64,000 nucleotides of DNA, taken from positions 1-64,000 of the forward strand of contig LOEU01000004.1 of NCBI GenBank assembly GCA_001516025.1, in the 5' to 3' direction. The stretch comes from a bacterium BRH_c32 (GTDB taxonomy: Bacteria > Bacteroidota > Ignavibacteria > Ignavibacteriales > Melioribacteraceae). Shown here in pieces: positions 28,776 through 38,750 of this stretch; positions within the stretch are counted from its first letter, which is position 1; the number at the start of each line of letters is the position of its first letter. The notes under the pieces are model-generated. The model was not told the origin of the DNA and did no database searches. It saw only the letters and a program-made list of their open reading frames with translations. Made by a program: the position numbers and the translations under genes.

Positions 28776-29861
28776 ATGAGAGAAGAACATATCCCTTATG
28801 AAGAAGAAATAAAAACTAAAGAGGCGCACAAAAAAAGAGAGAGAGAACAACGTTTATTATTTCAGGATGAACTTGCCGAATCGGAAAATAAGTACCGTTC
28901 CTTGTTCGACAATTCTACCAGTGCGATTCTTATATTCAATCTAGATTCTGAATATGTAGAAGCTAATAAAGCTGCTTGCGATCTCCTCGGCTATTCTCAT
29001 TATGAAATTACACATCTTAAAGTAAAAAATATTTTTAATTCATTCTCGCATAAAGAATTCGAATTATTATATCAAGATTTCTTAACAAAAGGGAATGCAA
29101 AAGGTGAAGCCTCCATTACTACTAAATCGGGAGATAAAAAATTTGTCGATTATAGCTCAATAGCTTTTTTTATTCCCGGACATCATTTATCTATTATAAA
29201 TGATGTAACTCATAAAATCCTTCATCAAGAAAAAATTAAAGAATCACTTAAAGAAAAAGAGATACTATTAAGAGAGATTAATCACCGAGTAAAAAATAAC
29301 CTGCAACTTATAACAAGTTTGATTAATCTTCAGATGAACAGTCTTGACGATAAAAAATCACATGGTATTTTAACAGATGTTCAAAGTCGATTAAAATCGA
29401 TGTCATTGATCCATGAATTTATGTATGAATCGGGCAATTTTGCATCGATAAAGTGCAAAGAATATATCGAAAGATTAGTTCAATATTTAAGACGAGCATA
29501 CCTCACCGGAACTAAAAAAATTCAAACCATAATTACAATTGATGATCATAATTATGGTATGGAATTGGTTACTTATCTCGGACTTATAATTAATGAAGTA
29601 GTTTCTAATAGTTTTAAGCATGCATTCCGTAAAAAAAATACGGGGACAATTAGCATCGATTTAAGAAGTGTTGAGAAAAATTATTTCTTGCTTACCATAA
29701 AAGATGATGGAGATGGTTTCCCAAATAAAATAGATATTAATTATATATCCTCAATGGGGATTCAACTTACCAATACATTAGCTCGGCAATTAAATGGAAA
29801 GCTCGAAATTCAATCTTCCGAATCAGGTACAACTTCCTTAATTCACTTTGTGAAAAATTAA
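28776..29861 (+). CDS. PAS-containing sensor histidine kinase of the HisKA_2 type
   Basis: This 361-residue soluble protein has a charged coiled N-terminus (1-40), one PAS domain (about 42-150, SLFDNSTSAILIFNLDSEYVEA), a HisKA_2 dimerisation helix with H170 in LREINHRVKNNLQLI, and an HATPase_c domain (NEVVSNSFKHAF, IKDDGDGFP). No membrane segment is visible, so it probably senses a cytoplasmic signal. The next gene, starting 3 bp later, begins with a receiver domain and is the likely phosphotransfer partner. The ribosome-binding site is weak. Confidence 0.85.
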   Translation: MREEHIPYEEEIKTKEAHKKREREQRLLFQDELAESENKYRSLFDNSTSAILIFNLDSEYVEANKAACDLLGYSHYEITHLKVKNIFNSFSHKEFELLYQDFLTKGNAKGEASITTKSGDKKFVDYSSIAFFIPGHHLSIINDVTHKILHQEKIKESLKEKEILLREINHRVKNNLQLITSLINLQMNSLDDKKSHGILTDVQSRLKSMSLIHEFMYESGNFASIKCKEYIERLVQYLRRAYLTGTKKIQTIITIDDHNYGMELVTYLGLIINEVVSNSFKHAFRKKNTGTISIDLRSVEKNYFLLTIKDDGDGFPNKIDINYISSMGIQLTNTLARQLNGKLEIQSSESGTTSLIHFVKN

Positions 29862-29864
29862 TTC

Positions 29865-31838
29865 ATGGATACATCAGAAAAGAAAATATTGATTGTAGAA
29901 GATAACCTGATTGTAGGCAGCGATCTTAAAATAACTTTAGAACAATTCGGATATTATGTTACGGGAATTGCAATGTCGGGCTATGAAGCTGTCGAGATAT
30001 TTAGAGAATCGATTCCGGATCTTGTATTAATGGACGTAATGCTTAAAGGAGAACATGACGGGATTAAGACAGTCGATATCCTGAATTCAATAGTAAAAGT
30101 GCCAGTAATATTCCTAACGGCATATTCGGATAATGATACATTAATAAGAGCTGCCGAAAGAGAACCCTATGCTTATCTAATAAAACCATTTCACGACCGT
30201 GAATTATATAGTGCTATTGAAATGGCATTATATAAAGCCAAAGCTGAAAGAGTAATAAAATTAAGTCAAGAACGGCTTCGTCTCGCAATGGATGCTACTC
30301 AAGATGGTCTTTGGGATTGGAATATAAAGGAGAATAAAATTTATTGGAGTGCCACTGCATATCAGATGCTTGGCTATGAAGCAAATGAATTTCCTTTAAC
30401 TATAGAAAAATGGAAAGAATTAATTCATCCCGAGGAATTTGATCCTACATATAAGAGTTTATGGGAACAGATGAATAATGAAGATGGCAGATTTGAAATA
30501 ATCTTCCGCTACAAAACGAAATCGAATACTTATAAATGGGTAAGCGGCAGAGGAAAGGTTGTCGAAAAGATCAATAATGAGATTATAAGAGTAATCGGGA
30601 CACATATTGATATCGATAATAGGATTAGAAGTGAAGAAAAAATTAAACAGCTTTCGCAAGCTATTGAGCAGAGCCCCGTTTCGATCATAATCACCGATAC
30701 CGATGGAAACATCGAATATGCCAATCCTATATTTTCGGAATTAACCGGTTATTCACCTGAAGAAATAATCGGGAAAAATCCAAGAATTTTGCAATCTGAT
30801 AAAAGTATCACCGATTATGAAGAAATGTGGAGAATTTTATTAGAGGGGAAAACATGGTACGGGCTATTTGTAAATAAGAAAAAAACAGGCGGACTTTTTT
30901 GGGAATCGGCAATTATTTCCCCCATAAAAAATGATAAAGGCGAGATAATTAATTACGTTGCAGTAAAAGAGGATATAACCGAAAAAATCGCAGCAGAAAA
31001 AGAATTAGAAAAATATCGTACTGAGCTTGAAAATTTGGTAAAAGAAAGAACTAAGGAACTAGCATTTGTAAATAAAAGATTAGCCGATCAATTAGAGAAA
31101 TCAGAAATTATCGGAAAAGCCATTAAAGAATCCTTAGAAAAAGAGAAACAACTAAATGACTTAAAATCGAGTTTTATCTCTACAACTTCACATGAATTTA
31201 GAACTCCCTTATCTTCGATTCTTTCCTCGATAGAGCTTTTAGAACTATTTGGACGGAAGTGGGATGAAGATAAGTATAGTGCACATATTGAAAGAATTAA
31301 AACAGCGATTGATTATTTAACTAAATTGATGGATGACGTTTTGATGCTCAACAAAGCGGAGACAGGGAAACTGCAATTTAATCTTTCTCGTGTTAATCTT
31401 AATGAATTATGCCATAAAATAATAGAGGAAGTAAAAACTCTTTCAAACGAGAATCATAAGATTGTTTGTAATTATAATATGAAAGAAAAAGATTTTCGAT
31501 TAGACGAGAAATTGATACGTTTTATAATTAATAATCTATTAGGTAATGCAATTAAATATTCTCCGAAAGGAGGGATTATAGAATTGAGCATTGAAAAGAT
31601 TTCAAATCAAATAATTTTAGTTATTAGGGATGAAGGGATAGGAATTCCCGAAAAAGACAGACCTCAATTATTTAATACTTTTTTTAGATGCAGCAATTCC
31701 GGAGATATTCAGGGCAATGGATTGGGACTTTCGATTGTTAAAAAATCGGTAGATATCCATGGCGGTACAATTATTTTAGACGAAAGTTATACTAAGGGTT
31801 CAAGATTCGTAGTTACGCTTCCACTATATAAAATATAA
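29865..31838 (+). CDS. Hybrid regulator: receiver-PAS-PAS-histidine kinase
   Basis: The order of domains in 657 residues is: receiver (about 5-125) with the phospho-acceptor D57 in LVLMDVML; PAS (about 140-270, PAS_3 type, DGLWDWNIKENKIYW); PAS (about 275-395, DTDGNIEYANPIFSELTGY); a coiled segment; HisKA with H443 in TSHEFRTPLSSI; HATPase_c (NNLLGNAIKYSP, DEGIGIPEKD, GNGLGLSIV). There is no membrane segment and no output domain other than the kinase, so it acts inside a phosphorelay, with the kinase at 28776 upstream of it. The final target is not in the window. Confidence 0.85.
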   Translation: MDTSEKKILIVEDNLIVGSDLKITLEQFGYYVTGIAMSGYEAVEIFRESIPDLVLMDVMLKGEHDGIKTVDILNSIVKVPVIFLTAYSDNDTLIRAAEREPYAYLIKPFHDRELYSAIEMALYKAKAERVIKLSQERLRLAMDATQDGLWDWNIKENKIYWSATAYQMLGYEANEFPLTIEKWKELIHPEEFDPTYKSLWEQMNNEDGRFEIIFRYKTKSNTYKWVSGRGKVVEKINNEIIRVIGTHIDIDNRIRSEEKIKQLSQAIEQSPVSIIITDTDGNIEYANPIFSELTGYSPEEIIGKNPRILQSDKSITDYEEMWRILLEGKTWYGLFVNKKKTGGLFWESAIISPIKNDKGEIINYVAVKEDITEKIAAEKELEKYRTELENLVKERTKELAFVNKRLADQLEKSEIIGKAIKESLEKEKQLNDLKSSFISTTSHEFRTPLSSILSSIELLELFGRKWDEDKYSAHIERIKTAIDYLTKLMDDVLMLNKAETGKLQFNLSRVNLNELCHKIIEEVKTLSNENHKIVCNYNMKEKDFRLDEKLIRFIINNLLGNAIKYSPKGGIIELSIEKISNQIILVIRDEGIGIPEKDRPQLFNTFFRCSNSGDIQGNGLGLSIVKKSVDIHGGTIILDESYTKGSRFVVTLPLYKI

Positions 31839-32052
31839 AATAGAGATTATATTAGTTCATACACTTTTTAACTAACTTATCCCAAAAATCATTCTTTTTT
31901 GCCTTTATTTTCTTTTTTCGCTACACTTATTAAATAATTTATTCCCCAAAACCTCCGTTTACAACATCATTAGTCCGTTCACTCCAAAATGGTTTATATA
32001 AATTCGATTTACTTCGAAAATAGGGTAACAAAACAATAAAGGGGTGTAGCAA

Positions 32053-34116
32053 ATGTTTAACAATATGAAAATCGGAAAACGGCTAATGGTCGGATATGCA
32101 TCTTTAGCCGCTGTATTAGTAGTAACAATTATTTTAAGTATTTCAAATCTGTCTTCGTTAAATAGTGAAGTAGAATTACTTGCTAACGATCGGTATCAAA
32201 AAACGGTTTGGGCAAATGGAATTATCGATCAGATAAATGTGGTTGCGAGAATCAATCGTAATCTTTACATATTAGATGATCCAAATGAAAAAGCTGTTGA
32301 GATGAAACGTTCAGCAGAAGCATCAGTTATAGTAAACGGATTAGCCGATTCTCTAGCAAGGACAATAAGTACCGATGAAGGTAAAGCTTTATTATCAGAA
32401 TTTACTATTGCAAGAAAAGAAAAATTCTTTCCGGCAAGAGAGAAATTCTTCCAATTTTTAAACTCAGGGGATAAGGAAGGTGCCAGGAATATTTTATTTA
32501 ACGAACTTAGAATCGCGCAGGGGGAATATTTTACTTCGATTGAAAATCTGATTAAATATCAGGGTAGACTTGTAGATGAATCTGCCTCTAAGGCTAAATC
32601 ACTATATTCTTCTTCGTTTTGGATGATGATTATTATTGGATTTGCAGCACTTGCATTAGTCGCATTCTTATCATTAACAATAACCAGAAGCATTGTAAAC
32701 CCTATAAGAAAGGTAGCTGATAGAGTAAAACAATTAGAAACTGTATGTATTACAAATCTTGGTAATGGATTAATGGCATTATCTCGCGGAGACTTATCGG
32801 CAAAAGTAGAAAAAGCAACTAAACATTTAATATTGAATAGAAAAGATGAGGTTGGCGAAGTTGCCGATACAGTTGATAGTATGATAACTAAGGCACAATT
32901 GGGAATTGATGCTTATGAATTGGTTCGAGGAAAATTCCAAATGTTAATGGGTGAAACAAATAAGTTGATTGATGACGGTAAAGAGGGAAGATTAAATCAG
33001 CGTGGAGACGATAAGAAGTTTGAAGGAGCATACCAGGAATTAGTAAAAGGATTTAATGATGTATTAGATTCAGTAATCATTCCAATTCAAGAAAGTGCAA
33101 AAGTATTAGATGTTTTTTCAAAAGGAGATTTTACACCAAGAATCAATTCAAAATATAAAGGGGATCATCAGCTTATAGTAAATAGCTTGAATCGACTTGG
33201 AGAATCAATAACTACAATATTAAGAGATGTAACAGATGCAGTGGAAGCCACAGCAAGTGCAAGCAGTCAAATTTCATCTAGCACTGAAGAACTAGCCGCC
33301 GGATCACAGGAACAGAGTGCGCAGGCAGCAGAAGTGGCAAGTGCAGTAGAACAGATGGCTTCATCGATCTTACAAACGACAAAGAACGCAAATAACACGG
33401 CAGAAAATGCAAAGAATGCTCGTGCCGTAGCCACTCAAGGCGGTAAAGCGATGACAGATACAATTGATGGAATGAATAGAATTGCGAATGTAGTTTCACG
33501 AGCCGCTTCTACGATTGAAGAATTAGGCAAAGGAAGCAATCAAATAGGGGAGATTATCCAAGTAATCGATGATATAGCAGACCAGACAAATTTACTTGCA
33601 TTAAATGCGGCAATTGAAGCAGCAAGAGCAGGCGAGCAGGGCAGAGGATTTGCAGTGGTAGCAGATGAAGTCCGTAAGCTTGCAGAGAGAACTACAAAAG
33701 CAACGAAAGAAATTGCAGATATGATTAAGAAGATTCAAAAAGATACGATTGAAGCTGTCGATTCTATTAGCCAAGGAACCACTGAAGTGGAAGCAGGCAA
33801 AAAATTAGCACTGAATGCAGGCGAATCTTTGAATCTGATTATAACTGGCTCAAATGAAGTAGTGGATTTATCCACCCAAGTAGCTGCGGCAAGTGAAGAA
33901 CAATCAGCCGCATCGGAACAGATAAGTAAAAACATCGAATCGATCAGTAGCGTAACTCATCAATCAGCTTCAGGCACTCAACAGATTGCAAGAGCAGCAG
34001 AAGACTTAAATAGACTGACCGATAATTTACAGCAATTGATTTTACAGTTTAAGATAGATACCGGTAAGAGTAATTTATCCGTAAGAACTAACGGGAAATT
34101 AATACACAGCCTATAA
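32053..34116 (+). CDS. Methyl-accepting chemotaxis protein
   Basis: This 687-residue protein has a first membrane helix near 12-32, a periplasmic four-helix-bundle-type sensor (4HB_MCP, about 35-185), a second helix near 189-211 and HAMP ([16 protein letters not shown]). One or more further HAMP-like segments ([16 protein letters not shown]..., [14 protein letters not shown]) precede the signalling domain. The hairpin tip ([38 protein letters not shown]) is the conserved CheA/CheW contact. SD AAAGGGG is present. It is a single gene with no che genes nearby. The C-terminus lacks an obvious CheR-tethering pentapeptide. The ligand is unknown. Confidence 0.93.
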   Translation: MFNNMKIGKRLMVGYASLAAVLVVTIILSISNLSSLNSEVELLANDRYQKTVWANGIIDQINVVARINRNLYILDDPNEKAVEMKRSAEASVIVNGLADSLARTISTDEGKALLSEFTIARKEKFFPAREKFFQFLNSGDKEGARNILFNELRIAQGEYFTSIENLIKYQGRLVDESASKAKSLYSSSFWMMIIIGFAALALVAFLSLTITRSIVNPIRKVADRVKQLETVCITNLGNGLMALSRGDLSAKVEKATKHLILNRKDEVGEVADTVDSMITKAQLGIDAYELVRGKFQMLMGETNKLIDDGKEGRLNQRGDDKKFEGAYQELVKGFNDVLDSVIIPIQESAKVLDVFSKGDFTPRINSKYKGDHQLIVNSLNRLGESITTILRDVTDAVEATASASSQISSSTEELAAGSQEQSAQAAEVASAVEQMASSILQTTKNANNTAENAKNARAVATQGGKAMTDTIDGMNRIANVVSRAASTIEELGKGSNQIGEIIQVIDDIADQTNLLALNAAIEAARAGEQGRGFAVVADEVRKLAERTTKATKEIADMIKKIQKDTIEAVDSISQGTTEVEAGKKLALNAGESLNLIITGSNEVVDLSTQVAAASEEQSAASEQISKNIESISSVTHQSASGTQQIARAAEDLNRLTDNLQQLILQFKIDTGKSNLSVRTNGKLIHSL

Positions 34117-34150
34117 AAACACACCTCTCAGATATATCCCAAAGTCCCTA

Positions 34151-34184
34151 ATAGCCGTCTTTCAAAGAGACGGCTATTTTTTTG
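34151..34184 (+). terminator. Rho-independent terminator after the chemoreceptor gene
   Basis: Ten-bp perfect stem ATAGCCGTCT (34151-34160) and AGACGGCTAT (34168-34177), 7-base loop, then a run of T. Confidence 0.92.
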
Positions 34185-34221
34185 TACAATAAATTGAATT
34201 CATGTTATTTAAAGAGAGAAT

Positions 34222-34246
34222 AAAAAAAGCCGGTGGGAACCGGCTT
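34222..34246 (-). terminator. Rho-independent terminator of the sulfur operon
   Basis: Stem AAGCCGGT (34227-34234) and ACCGGCTT (34239-34246), loop GGGA. The A-run at 34222-34228 becomes a T-run on the - strand. It lies 68 bp past the last gene of the - strand operon. Confidence 0.85.
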
Positions 34247-34313
34247 CAATAAATCTTATTTAGTAGCAAACATTAACGAGCAGTAAATTGCAATGAGAAT
34301 CATATCCTAATTA

Positions 34314-35504
34314 TCAGCAGCCGCCGATAATGCGCTTCGATTTTTTCTTTTCGATCGGTGCTTTTTTATTATTTTTTATTAATTCAGCTACTTCGATGCT
34401 GGCTTTAGCTCTGAATCTTGCAGTGTCTTTATCCTGCTGTGAATTTAATTCCGGAGGAGTTTGATAATTGAGAATCTGGGACTTAAAAGCCGCCATTCCA
34501 CCTTGTAATACTCTTACGTTTTCAAATCCTAATTCAGAGGCAATCACCGAAGCCTTCTTTTCGTCCTTTTCATCAGCGGCAACAAAAACCGTAAGTTTCT
34601 TTTTGACCGCAATAGTCTTAAGGGCATCCTTACCGAATAGTTCTTTGAATGTCATCGGTATCGATTTAGGAAGACTCATTAGCGTAAATTCTTTCATCGG
34701 ACGGAAATCGATAATTTGCAAATTATTATCATTATCCATTAATCTAAAAGCGAGCTCATCGGAAGTGATATAATTTAATCTAACGGAATTTATTTCTTCG
34801 GTATTATTAGCTTTTTCCAAAACTGCATTTTGTTTGGAAGGCATTAAGAAAGCAGATAAGCCCATAACGAATAATATAGAAACAACAGCATAGTAAAGTT
34901 TAAGAGGATGCTCTTTTGAAGTAGCACCGTTATTAACTCTTAGTTCCACCCAGCGAGTAAACCAAAATGCGCCGGCAGCCATTACGGCAAATGAAAATGC
35001 AACCACGGCATGAGAAGTGCCAAGAAGATCATATACAGTTACTAAACCCCAGTTTTCGGCAGTATATAATCCATATAGCATCGGATATAGTTCACCAAAT
35101 AGAAAGACACCAATAACAGAACCGCCGATAAAATAGATTGCATCAATTTTACCGATAGCTGCGGCGCAGAAACTTGTCCCGGGACAGAATCCGCCGATAA
35201 CGAATCCGAGTCCCATAATAAATCCGCCTACAAGCGCAGAATAGAGAAACGTAGGATTAACGTAGATAAGATTGAGATCGATCATCCCAAGATATGCAAA
35301 GATTACCAATCCAATCATTGCCGTAATACCGGCAGTAAAAAACACGCGTAATACGGTAAAATCATATCCATAAAATAAACCGACCAATTTCTTAGAAGTC
35401 GAGAATCCGGCTTGTTCGAGAATATATCCGAATGCAATACCGACAAAGAGAGCGACAACAAAATTCAGTTCATTTCCGATAACATCAGGTACTAATGGTC
35501 CCAT
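34314..35504 (-). CDS. YeeE/YedE sulfur-transport protein fused to a rhodanese-like domain lacking the catalytic Cys
   Basis: Residues 1 to about 225 form a multi-pass membrane domain of the YeeE/YedE (Sulf_transp) family, with GGFCPGTSFCAAA as the Cys-containing transport motif. Residues about 245-350 are a rhodanese domain (LQIIDFRPMKEFTL ... LGFENVRVLQGGM). The loop that should carry the persulfide-forming Cys reads VFVAADEKDE, so the classical active site is lost. The last residue of the protein is a Cys (RIIGGC). Family members import thiosulfate or other sulfane-sulfur compounds. A strong SD (AAGGAGAGGAG) precedes it, 15 bp after the next YeeE gene. Confidence 0.82.
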   Translation of the reverse strand: MGPLVPDVIGNELNFVVALFVGIAFGYILEQAGFSTSKKLVGLFYGYDFTVLRVFFTAGITAMIGLVIFAYLGMIDLNLIYVNPTFLYSALVGGFIMGLGFVIGGFCPGTSFCAAAIGKIDAIYFIGGSVIGVFLFGELYPMLYGLYTAENWGLVTVYDLLGTSHAVVAFSFAVMAAGAFWFTRWVELRVNNGATSKEHPLKLYYAVVSILFVMGLSAFLMPSKQNAVLEKANNTEEINSVRLNYITSDELAFRLMDNDNNLQIIDFRPMKEFTLMSLPKSIPMTFKELFGKDALKTIAVKKKLTVFVAADEKDEKKASVIASELGFENVRVLQGGMAAFKSQILNYQTPPELNSQQDKDTARFRAKASIEVAELIKNNKKAPIEKKKSKRIIGGC

Positions 35505-35519
35505 AATAATCTCCTCTCC

Positions 35520-36035
35520 TTAAATCCAAAGTTTTCTAAAAAAATAAGCAAACATGTAAGCACCGCCGAAGATAGCAAACATAGTAATTATACCGCCGAA
35601 TGAGAGCACAGCCATACCGCTAAGAGCGGCTCCGCTCGTACATCCTCTTCCGAGTTGCGCCCCGAATCCGAAGAGCAATCCTCCGATAATAGCCGTTACT
35701 ATTCTTACTTTGGATGTTACTTTAGGCGATTTTTCTAAAGTCCAATTTAGACGATTAGAAACAAGTCCCGAAATAAAAGCACCGATAAGAACGCCGATGA
35801 CTTCAAAGACGAGCCAATTCTTTAGCGGGTTATTATCATGCTCGCTTAAGTATTCTTTATAGAACTTAGCTTCCGAAGCATGAGAAGGAGCGACCGTTTC
35901 TACTGCAGCAACTACACCACTCTTAACTGCACCACTAGCACCAAGACCGCGTCCCGTTATAAATATTGTTGCTAATAGCAGAAGTCCTAAAAGAAATCCC
36001 GCTAAGTATGGATTCATATATTTTGTTTCGTTCAT
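35520..36035 (-). CDS. YeeE/YedE family membrane protein, half-size
   Basis: This 171-residue protein has about four membrane helices and the family motif GRGCTSGAALSG near residue 130. Half-size YeeE/YedE proteins are usually encoded beside a partner, as here, and the two halves are thought to form one transporter (PmpA/PmpB-like arrangement). The Cys in the GxGCxxG motif is the likely sulfur-relay residue. AGAGGA is placed 6 bp before the start. Substrate (thiosulfate, sulfite or polysulfide) is inferred from family and operon only. Confidence 0.8.
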   Translation of the reverse strand: MNETKYMNPYLAGFLLGLLLLATIFITGRGLGASGAVKSGVVAAVETVAPSHASEAKFYKEYLSEHDNNPLKNWLVFEVIGVLIGAFISGLVSNRLNWTLEKSPKVTSKVRIVTAIIGGLLFGFGAQLGRGCTSGAALSGMAVLSFGGIITMFAIFGGAYMFAYFFRKLWI

Positions 36036-36052
36036 ATTATCCTCTAAACCTT

Positions 36053-36682
36053 TTAATTTTCTTTTGATGATTTTTCATCTTCTAATTCTTCATAACCGGT
36101 AATCATTGCTTTTAGATTAGAAGTAACGGTCTCACCGGTAGTAATTAAGTAGAGATGCGTAATAATAAAAGCGATTAATAATAAAGCACCTATTGTATGT
36201 ACTATTGCAACGACTTCGAGCGAGCCGATATTAATAGATTCGACTGCATCTTTCTGTGGGTAGCGATAGAACATATAAAGAAGTCCGCTTACTACCATTA
36301 CCGGAATAACAAGAATTTTAAGACCGAGATAAACTAATTTTTGAAGCGGATTTAATTTGCTCAAAACGGTTTTCTTTGTAGGATGCGGAGCATTTTTAAA
36401 GATTCCGAATATATAGTAATTGATTTGTGCTTTTAAGTTCGATGCAGTCGGCATATATTGCTTCCATTCGCCGGTGGAGAAATGCCAGAAGATTGCAAAT
36501 ACAATTAAAACGATAAAGGCATAAGCGGAAACATTATGGTACTTAACTGCATTCTGATAACCGAAAAACGTAAATGAGCCATGAATCTCGAATCCCGTAG
36601 CGGCTAACATAAAAATAAGTATAGCTTGAGTCCAATGCCAGAATCTCTCGAACGCTTTATAGATATAAACTTTATATTTCAT
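36053..36682 (-). CDS. Thiosulfate-reductase-type cytochrome b (cytochrome b561 family)
   Basis: The start is placed at 36682 because AGAGG stands just before it; a longer frame to 36733 would overlap the upstream gene by 62 bp. The 209-residue protein has four or five membrane helices. The His residues expected to hold two b haems are in RFWHWTQ, KYHNVSAY, VHTIGAL and ITHLYL. This family oxidises menaquinol and hands electrons to a periplasmic partner. It overlaps the octahaem cytochrome gene by 11 bp, so that protein is the probable partner. Confidence 0.82.
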   Translation of the reverse strand: MKYKVYIYKAFERFWHWTQAILIFMLAATGFEIHGSFTFFGYQNAVKYHNVSAYAFIVLIVFAIFWHFSTGEWKQYMPTASNLKAQINYYIFGIFKNAPHPTKKTVLSKLNPLQKLVYLGLKILVIPVMVVSGLLYMFYRYPQKDAVESINIGSLEVVAIVHTIGALLLIAFIITHLYLITTGETVTSNLKAMITGYEELEDEKSSKEN

Positions 36683-38255
36683 TATGAACCTCTTTTTTCG
36701 ATTTACGTTTTGTAGAAATTCTGATACCTGCATGAACCATTACACCAAGCAGAGTTAAGATTATAATAATTTTTCCGCCGATTTCTACTAGGCTTGAATA
36801 ATCTCTTGCGGGCATATAAAAATCATTCAATCCGGCAAGACGGCTATTTTCTCTCGTATGGCATTGGTTACATGAAAGTGTATTTTCCTTTGATGAGACC
36901 ATGTGATTAATAGGCCAGTACATTTCGGTTCTAACAAAAGCAAGTTGACCGCTGAAAGGAAGATGCACTTCATCCATTCCAACTTTAGCTGCTCTTAGCC
37001 AATTAAAATCTACCCAAAGCGCACCTTCACCTTTTTTATCAGAAAATAGTTTCGGCTGAATAATCATTTTATTAACGGGATCGAACGGCTGACGTGCTCT
37101 ATGAATTTTAACGGGAATAATTTTAGAATCTCTATCTGCATAAGAGCCGTTAAGAGTATTTATTTTTATCGGTTTAGTGGTATCATTAATTACATCGCCG
37201 AGAAGATAGTGATCGGCAGTTCCATTGAACCAGATATATTCCGGTTTAACGCTGTCTGCCCATGTGAATGTACCTTTAATCGACATATAAGTATGGTTGC
37301 CTTTTGAATCTTCTTCGGTATAAGGTTCGCCATCTTTGAGTTTACCTGCGGTTGACCAATCCCAAGCCATTTTTGTTGAATTTTCTTTAGCATATACCGG
37401 TATATGACAGGTCTGACATGCCACTTTTACAGTATGCTCGTTCAAGATTTCTGCATCATGCGGAGTTTCTGTATGGCACTGTTCGCAGGTGGAACGATTT
37501 CTATTCATCGAAGAAAGCGAATAAACTCTTCCTTTCATCATATGATTTTCGCTCGTATGGCAGTCAACGCATACAAGATTAGAAGTTTCGGGGGACATGT
37601 GAATATCAATATCGGCAGATGGCTCAAACATGGAAGATTCTAAATCGCCATGCTTAACGTTATTACCGCCACCGCCAAAGAAATGACAAACACCGCAATT
37701 TGATCGCATTGGTCTGCCAACTTTTTGAGCTACAAGATTAAGATCGACAGCTTTATCCGGTGCTCCTGCCATTTCATTTCCTTTAGCGTAAGTCTCGGAA
37801 TTATCATGGCAAACAAGGCAATCGATATTAGTTGGATCGGTAAGAGGAGTCATTGAGCTTGTCATTTTGAATCCGATATGACATTTTGCACAACTTTGTT
37901 CGTTTCCTTCTACACCGATACAAAAATTATTAATTGCGTTTTTCTTGCCTACGTAAACAATACCTCTACCTTGGACGTATTCTTCACGTTCCCAATTCCA
38001 GTGATTTGAGTGCATCACCTCTTTATGACGTTCGGTATGGCAGGAAATACATGCCGCCGTGGCATCTTGTGGTGAATTGAATTTCTTTTGAAGGATCGCA
38101 AACTTTGAATGATCCACAGAGGGAATATGCTTCTTAGAATATTTCGCTTTAAGAAGTGAAATATTCGATTGTTCGGTCTCGGTCGGCTTAAGGAAGATTA
38201 TCGATGTTGTTATCACCAATCCGATAAGCAGCAGTGCGATTAAAATTTTTTTCAT
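36672..38255 (-). CDS. Octahaem c-type cytochrome, tetrathionate-reductase (Otr) family, membrane-anchored
   Basis: This 527-residue protein has an N-terminal hydrophobic signal (ILIALLLIGLVITTSIIF) and eight CxxCH haem motifs: CISCH (Cys69), CAKCH, CLVCH, CGVCH, CVDCH, CEQCH, CQTCH and CNQCH (Cys462). A C-terminal helix lies at about 491-511. Eight haems with this spacing and the NHWNWEREEYVQGRG stretch fit the octahaem tetrathionate-reductase family. The Shewanella member reduces tetrathionate, nitrite and hydroxylamine in vitro. The C-terminal anchor and the adjacent cytochrome b suggest a quinol-linked periplasmic reductase. Sulfur-oxyanion specificity is inferred from the YeeE genes behind it. 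Confidence 0.85.
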   Translation of the reverse strand: MKKILIALLLIGLVITTSIIFLKPTETEQSNISLLKAKYSKKHIPSVDHSKFAILQKKFNSPQDATAACISCHTERHKEVMHSNHWNWEREEYVQGRGIVYVGKKNAINNFCIGVEGNEQSCAKCHIGFKMTSSMTPLTDPTNIDCLVCHDNSETYAKGNEMAGAPDKAVDLNLVAQKVGRPMRSNCGVCHFFGGGGNNVKHGDLESSMFEPSADIDIHMSPETSNLVCVDCHTSENHMMKGRVYSLSSMNRNRSTCEQCHTETPHDAEILNEHTVKVACQTCHIPVYAKENSTKMAWDWSTAGKLKDGEPYTEEDSKGNHTYMSIKGTFTWADSVKPEYIWFNGTADHYLLGDVINDTTKPIKINTLNGSYADRDSKIIPVKIHRARQPFDPVNKMIIQPKLFSDKKGEGALWVDFNWLRAAKVGMDEVHLPFSGQLAFVRTEMYWPINHMVSSKENTLSCNQCHTRENSRLAGLNDFYMPARDYSSLVEIGGKIIIILTLLGVMVHAGIRISTKRKSKKEVHNEI

Positions 38256-38290
38256 ATTATTTCTTAATTAGTTTAGAGTATAAAAGATTA

Positions 38291-38743
38291 TTATTTCTTT
38301 TTTTTATTTAATTCGGTAATCAAATACCGAAGCGATTCGATTAAATCATCTCTTTTATGAACTTCCATATTATTTAAAATCTCTTGATGGATATTTATAT
38401 GGCTATTATAAAGATTTTCTATAAATGGACGGCTTTTAGGGAGCGTTTTGATTGAGACGTTTCTTTTATCATCGGTGTTTGTAATCTTAGTAACGAAGTT
38501 TTTCTCTTCTAATCCTGCAATAATCTGCGTAATTCGCCCCGGAGTGATAGAAAGTGTATCGCATAATTCCTTAATTGTTAGCAATTCATTAAAAGCGAAT
38601 AACTTAAGGACTCGGAACTCGGCAGGGGATAGACTGAAGCTTTTTGCGAAATAATCTTGTGTTTTATTGCATGTATGTGTCAATTCGCAGACTAACTCGG
38701 CTAATTCTTCCACTTGATGATGTAATGTAGATATATTTGTCAT
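38291..38743 (-). CDS. MarR family transcriptional regulator
   Basis: The start is placed at 38743. An in-frame ATG at 38794 also exists, but the frame between them covers a long palindrome (38751-38773) that is better read as an operator. The 150-residue protein has the MarR winged helix: LSPAEFRVLKLF, TIKELCDTLSITPGRITQIIAGLEEKNFV (recognition helix) and ITNTDDKRNVSIKTL (wing, with the conserved DxR). It is the first gene of the operon with the octahaem cytochrome (35 bp apart), so it probably represses its own operon until a ligand or oxidant is bound. The Cys residues at ELVCELTHTC and ELCDTL could be redox sensors. Confidence 0.88.
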   Translation of the reverse strand: MTNISTLHHQVEELAELVCELTHTCNKTQDYFAKSFSLSPAEFRVLKLFAFNELLTIKELCDTLSITPGRITQIIAGLEEKNFVTKITNTDDKRNVSIKTLPKSRPFIENLYNSHINIHQEILNNMEVHKRDDLIESLRYLITELNKKKK

Positions 38744-38750
38744 ATTATAA

